Source of the DNA: an uncultured Zetaproteobacteria bacterium | GTDB lineage: Bacteria; Pseudomonadota; Zetaproteobacteria; Mariprofundales; Mariprofundaceae | Direction: 5' to 3' | DNA length: 25,128 nucleotides | NCBI GenBank assembly: GCA_947311795.1 | Contig: CAMZLX010000104.1 | Location: 1-25,128, forward strand | Shown here: positions 21,864-25,128 of the stretch, one piece after another | Layout of the letters: the number at the start of each line of letters is the position of its first letter | Numbering within the stretch: position 1 is the stretch's first letter | Notes under the pieces: model-generated | What the model was told of the DNA's origin: nothing | Databases searched by the model: none | Seen by the model: only the letters and a program-made list of their open reading frames with translations | Position numbers and translations under genes: made by a program

Positions 21864-24746
21864 ATGAATTTTAGAGATAACATAATTAGCTTTTTGATGA
21901 TTGCTTGTATTTTTACAGCATATCACCTGCTTCAACCCATGGGTGATGGTTTTGTTGGCTTATCATCACAGGGTTACACGTTGAAAAAACATGGTTTGGA
22001 CGATAACAAACATGCCAAGTTTAAAGACAAAGGTGAGGGTAGGTTTGATATCCGTGCGGGTGTGGAAGATGATGTTCGCGGTGAAATCAATATCAAAAGA
22101 GACGGTGTATTAAGGCTACAATTTCGGATTGTAGGGCAAAAAAAAGAAGCCTTAGTTATCAAGCATAATGATGTGGTTTTACCCAGCATACATGTCGCCA
22201 AAGATTCCCCGCAAACACGAACATTAAATGTACACAGCGATGATGACATTGAACTTATTGCTGAAAGTGATGACATTGCAAAGCATGGAAAAATAAAAGC
22301 ACAATTATCGTTGCAAAGTGATTGGTTTTCGATTCAGAATCAGCTTGCTTCCTTTTTGTGGGCAATTTTATTTATCTTTTTATGGGGCAAAAAACATGTG
22401 TTTATTGCGCTGAACACGTATTTCATTTTCATGCTGATGTTGGCTGCGCAAAAGATGAATTTTGGCGCGCTTACTTTTCATGATATATTGATTTATTTGC
22501 TGCTGTCATTTGCATTGGCATTTGGCTCAGTGTTGGTTCATCAAGAATTAGCATGGTTTAGAAAATACAAAGTGGCTGCGGTTATCAATTTGATATTGGC
22601 ATTGTTCATTTATATTGTTCCCATAAGTTTTATTATTTATACTTTAAACTTTAATGCCAAAGTTGGCATTGATGATTTGAATGCAGTCTTTCAAACCAAT
22701 GGCACAGAATCCCTTGAATATATTTTTGATTTTGTGGGTTTAGAATACATTTTATTGTTTGTCGGTTTAGCCACAGTGATTGGTTTTTTGCTTCATCAAC
22801 AGGAGTTAAAAGAAACCCATAGAATCGAAGTGTCATTATTGTTTTTTTTAACATTTACATTCCTCAGCATATCGCTCGCACAACTTCCAGAATTGGCTCT
22901 GCCCAAATTTATCAGCCAAAGTTTTGCTGCATACAACCATGAACTGAAGCTGTTTAGACATGTGCAGGACAAAAGAAAAACAGGGGAAGTGACATTCTCC
23001 GCCACCAAAACAAAGCAGGGTGAAACCTATGTTGTTGTGATTGGCGAATCGCTGAATAAAAAGAATATGGGTTTATATGGTTATGTTCGCCCAACCACGC
23101 CCAAGCTATCGGCAAGAATGAAAGCAGGTGATTTATTGGCTTTTCAGCAAGTCTATGCCAACTATTCATATACCATCAAAGCGTTGCAGTTGGCGCTCAC
23201 CGAAGCGAATCAATACAACAACAAAGATTATTACGATTCATTGTCGATTGTGGATGTGTTAAAGCAAGCAGGTTTTGAAACACATTGGCTGACCAACCAA
23301 GTGATATATGGTGGTTGGGATAATATGATTTCAGTGATTGCCAATGAAGCAGACCATTTGGTGGCACTTAACCATACGATTGGAAAACATACACGAACCC
23401 AACATTATGATGGGGTTTTGATTGATGAAGTTCAGAAAGTATTGGCTGAAAAAACGGATAAAAATAGAGTTATTTTTGTCCACTTGATGGGTAATCACGG
23501 CAGCTATTCATCGCGTTACCCTGAAGACTTTCATAAGTTTGATGGTGACTTGCCACGTGATGTGTTTGGTGATTTGGCAAGTTTAAGTCATGGTAAGCAA
23601 AAAATTAACCATTATGATAACAGTATTGTATATAATGATGATGTGGTTGATGGCCTTATTTCCGCACTGAGCAAAGAGCAGGGGGTAACAGCGCTTTTGT
23701 ATATGCCAGACCACGCTGATGATGCTTTGGCAGGCAAGGGGCATCATTCAAGCAAATTTAATTTTCATATGCTGCAAATTCCGATGTTGGCGTGGTTCAG
23801 CGAAGCTTATAAGCAAACATATGCGTCCACAGTGCAAGCCTTACAAACACACAAGAACACGCTGTTTACCAATGATATGTTTTATGACACCCTCTTGGGT
23901 TTGATGGCTGTTCAAAGCGATAGGTATGAAGCGTTATACGACTTCACATCACTAGATTATACATTGGATGCGGAACATGCATTGGTGCTTCATGGTAAAA
24001 AGCATGTGACCGATAAAAAGAATATGCTTTGGTGGCAGAAAGAAAATGCTAATTTTTTAAAGCGAGAGGGGCTTTTATCGCGCATCTTACCCCATAAGAT
24101 TAATAGCTTGGGTAAGCTGGATGATATATGGCGGGATGGTTATCGGTCGTGGGAAATGGACGTGGTATTTGATGAAGCGCAGCAAGGTTTTTTTGCAGGC
24201 TCATCTGAAACGAAAAAAGGCGCTAAGTTTGAAACTTTTTTTAAACGTGTGCCACATCAATCTGTGCAAAAGGTTTGGATAGAGTTCAACAAGTTTGATG
24301 TTCATCATGCTTTGCCTGCTGTCCAATATCTTGAAGCATTGGACAAGCAATATCAGCTTAAACAACGCTTAATGATTGAATCAGATACTGAATCAGATGC
24401 CTTTAAAATTTTGGCTGAGCATGGTTGGCAAACCATGTATTATTTATCCACCAAAAACATTAAACATTTGATGCAAGATGGGGATGTCCAAGCGCTAAAA
24501 ACCATGGCAAAGCACATTGCGGCGCAGCTACGCAGACAAAAGGTTTCAGGCATTTCATTTGATGCCAAGGTGTATGATTTTGTGAAAGTATATTTGGAAC
24601 CCAAGCTTACGAAAAAGATAGCTTATCATGCTTGGTATGGACCTGCGCTTAAAGCCAAAGATTTTCAGCAGTCGCTACAAAACAACGTGCTTTACAAAGA
24701 TAAACGTGTAAACGTTTTGTTGAGTAAATATGCATCCCAATATTGA
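21864..24746 (+). CDS. EptA/EptC-like phosphoethanolamine transferase with a C-terminal phosphodiesterase-like domain
   Basis: Start ATG 21864 follows GAGGG; the frame also opens at a TTG at 21852. The protein has 960 residues. One N-terminal membrane helix (about 6-23) is followed by a charged periplasmic segment (about 35-155), then about six helices (162-178, 186-196, 208-226, 237-261, 293-311, 322-339). The alkaline-phosphatase-fold domain (about 385-690) has VVVIGES (metal Glu395), YGYVRPTTP, a nucleophile candidate Thr437 (NYSYTIKAL), HLMGNHGSYSSRYP, YDNSIVYNDDVV and PDHADD (Asp616/His617). These match transferases that move phosphoethanolamine from phosphatidylethanolamine to lipid A or other targets. 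About 250 further residues, absent from normal family members (about 550 residues), include PHKINS (His744) and GYRSWEMDV (Glu764, Asp766), resembling the start of GDPD/PLC-type barrels. It is divergent from flgF. Substrate unknown. Confidence 0.85.
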   Translation: MNFRDNIISFLMIACIFTAYHLLQPMGDGFVGLSSQGYTLKKHGLDDNKHAKFKDKGEGRFDIRAGVEDDVRGEINIKRDGVLRLQFRIVGQKKEALVIKHNDVVLPSIHVAKDSPQTRTLNVHSDDDIELIAESDDIAKHGKIKAQLSLQSDWFSIQNQLASFLWAILFIFLWGKKHVFIALNTYFIFMLMLAAQKMNFGALTFHDILIYLLLSFALAFGSVLVHQELAWFRKYKVAAVINLILALFIYIVPISFIIYTLNFNAKVGIDDLNAVFQTNGTESLEYIFDFVGLEYILLFVGLATVIGFLLHQQELKETHRIEVSLLFFLTFTFLSISLAQLPELALPKFISQSFAAYNHELKLFRHVQDKRKTGEVTFSATKTKQGETYVVVIGESLNKKNMGLYGYVRPTTPKLSARMKAGDLLAFQQVYANYSYTIKALQLALTEANQYNNKDYYDSLSIVDVLKQAGFETHWLTNQVIYGGWDNMISVIANEADHLVALNHTIGKHTRTQHYDGVLIDEVQKVLAEKTDKNRVIFVHLMGNHGSYSSRYPEDFHKFDGDLPRDVFGDLASLSHGKQKINHYDNSIVYNDDVVDGLISALSKEQGVTALLYMPDHADDALAGKGHHSSKFNFHMLQIPMLAWFSEAYKQTYASTVQALQTHKNTLFTNDMFYDTLLGLMAVQSDRYEALYDFTSLDYTLDAEHALVLHGKKHVTDKKNMLWWQKENANFLKREGLLSRILPHKINSLGKLDDIWRDGYRSWEMDVVFDEAQQGFFAGSSETKKGAKFETFFKRVPHQSVQKVWIEFNKFDVHHALPAVQYLEALDKQYQLKQRLMIESDTESDAFKILAEHGWQTMYYLSTKNIKHLMQDGDVQALKTMAKHIAAQLRRQKVSGISFDAKVYDFVKVYLEPKLTKKIAYHAWYGPALKAKDFQQSLQNNVLYKDKRVNVLLSKYASQY

Positions 24747-24988
24747 TTGTATTTATTTAAAAACAAACCAATTTTAATTGTTTGGCTACCCCGTACCCTA
24801 GGGTATCTTCTCTCGCTCTGCGATTCACCTTATCAGCTAATGCTGCCATCCTTAGCTCATTTGAGGTGGTTGCATTGTCCATCCATGATTGATGCGTTAT
24901 GCTTAGCTGATGATGAAGCCAGCGTTTGAAAGAGACAAGGATAAATTTAGCTTAACGGTCAAGCGTTGCTCATGATTAAATCTGAAAT
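24747..24988. other. Non-coding gap between the transferase gene and the IS3-family element
   Basis: These 242 bases hold no convincing gene: a 60-codon open frame starting from TTG has no recognisable sequence or ribosome site. A 12-bp palindrome TACCCTAGGGTA lies at 24794-24805, and a weak bulged hairpin (CAAAC-AATT with AATT-GTTTG) lies at about 24764-24785. The hairpin lacks a T run, so it is not a convincing terminator. Confidence 0.5.
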
Positions 24989-25128
24989 TGTAGTGGTCCA
25001 GTAAAAGTATAGACATCGAAAAGGGTTATGCTGCTTGTGGCAGCGTTTGCTGAACACTTTCATATTCATTGGGACTAAGATAGCCCAAATATGAATGTGC
25101 TCTGCAACTGTTGTAGAACATTTCGATA
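24989..25128 (-). mobile_element. 3' end of an IS3-family insertion sequence, cut by the window edge
   Basis: The end begins TGTAGTGGTCCAGTAAAAGT, in the style of an IS3-family terminal repeat starting with TG. Inside it the C-terminus of an IS3 OrfB transposase reads inward on the minus strand. The other end, the second repeat and any target duplication are outside the window, so the exact boundary is provisional. Confidence 0.75.
25026..25127 (-). CDS. IS3-family transposase OrfB, C-terminal fragment (partial at window edge)
   Basis: Reading from the window end to a TAA at 25026-25028 gives 33 residues including FYNSCRAHSYLGYLSPNEYE. This is the conserved end of the IS3 OrfB integrase core (usual form YN-RxHxxLGYLSPxxFE), just after the catalytic Glu region. 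Whether the rest is intact cannot be seen here. Confidence 0.85.
   Translation of the reverse strand: MEMFYNSCRAHSYLGYLSPNEYESVQQTLPQAA

Noticed and set aside
24794..24805. 12-bp palindrome TACCCTAGGGTA
   Set aside because: Isolated, not near a gene start and not repeated in the window; too little to assign a role.
24747..24929. 60-codon open frame after the transferase gene
   Set aside because: TTG start directly after a stop, no ribosome site and no recognisable composition or motif.
1..25128. CRISPR array, toxin-antitoxin pair or prophage block
   Set aside because: No regularly spaced repeats, no small paired toxin-like genes and no phage structural genes were seen.

Overview
The window reads as chromosomal DNA of a flagellated Gram-negative bacterium. 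The P-ring and L-ring genes (flgI, flgH) and an envelope phosphoethanolamine transferase imply an outer membrane. Base composition is moderate (mid-40s % GC by eye) and genes are tightly packed, often with 1-8 bp overlaps. FlgL, CsrA and FliW encoded together, sigma-54-like promoters and a one-domain FlgJ point to a proteobacterium outside the enteric type. A zetaproteobacterium (Mariprofundus/Ghiorsea-like) is a guess, not a demonstration.

Layout: (1) 1-490: the 3' end of an unrecognised gene, a hairpin, a helically phased TTGGCA repeat and a tRNA-Phe(GAA) on the minus strand. (2) 585-6099, minus: alr, acs and a DUF748/AsmA-like envelope protein, closely spaced. (3) 6151-7825, plus: iscR and a cysteine desulfurase behind a consensus IscR type-1 site, without the rest of an isc operon. 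(4) 7976-8241: a cold-shock protein with a strong terminator. (5) 8244-12447, minus: a four-gene operon of an ExeA-like AAA+ ATPase, a degenerate HD-GYP protein and two paralogous TPR/double-cNMP-domain proteins, preceded by a good sigma-54 promoter candidate. (6) 12562-13146, plus: a histidine-phosphatase protein convergent with fliW. (7) 13143-21655, minus: flgF-flgG-flgA-flgH-flgI-flgJ-flgM-flgN-flgK-flgL-csrA-fliW, read in that order from a second sigma-54-like promoter, with a sigma-28-like promoter for flgM inside flgJ. (8) 21864-24746, plus: a large phosphoethanolamine transferase-like membrane enzyme with an extra C-terminal phosphodiesterase-like domain, divergent from flgF. (9) 24989 to the end: the tail of an IS3-family insertion sequence.

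The flagellar block covers rod, ring, hook-filament junction, chaperone and checkpoint functions: distal rod (FlgF, FlgG), P ring (FlgA, FlgI), L ring (FlgH), rod cap (FlgJ), anti-sigma-28 (FlgM), junction proteins and their chaperone (FlgK, FlgL, FlgN), and the CsrA/FliW post-transcriptional switch. The signalling operon at 8.2-12.4 kb is the least explained part. Its promoter has the same GG-N10-GC core and nearly the same distance to the start codon as the flgF promoter, so I infer it is expressed with the flagellar or another sigma-54 regulon. The transferase next to flgF/flgG recalls Campylobacter EptC, which modifies both lipid A and FlgG.
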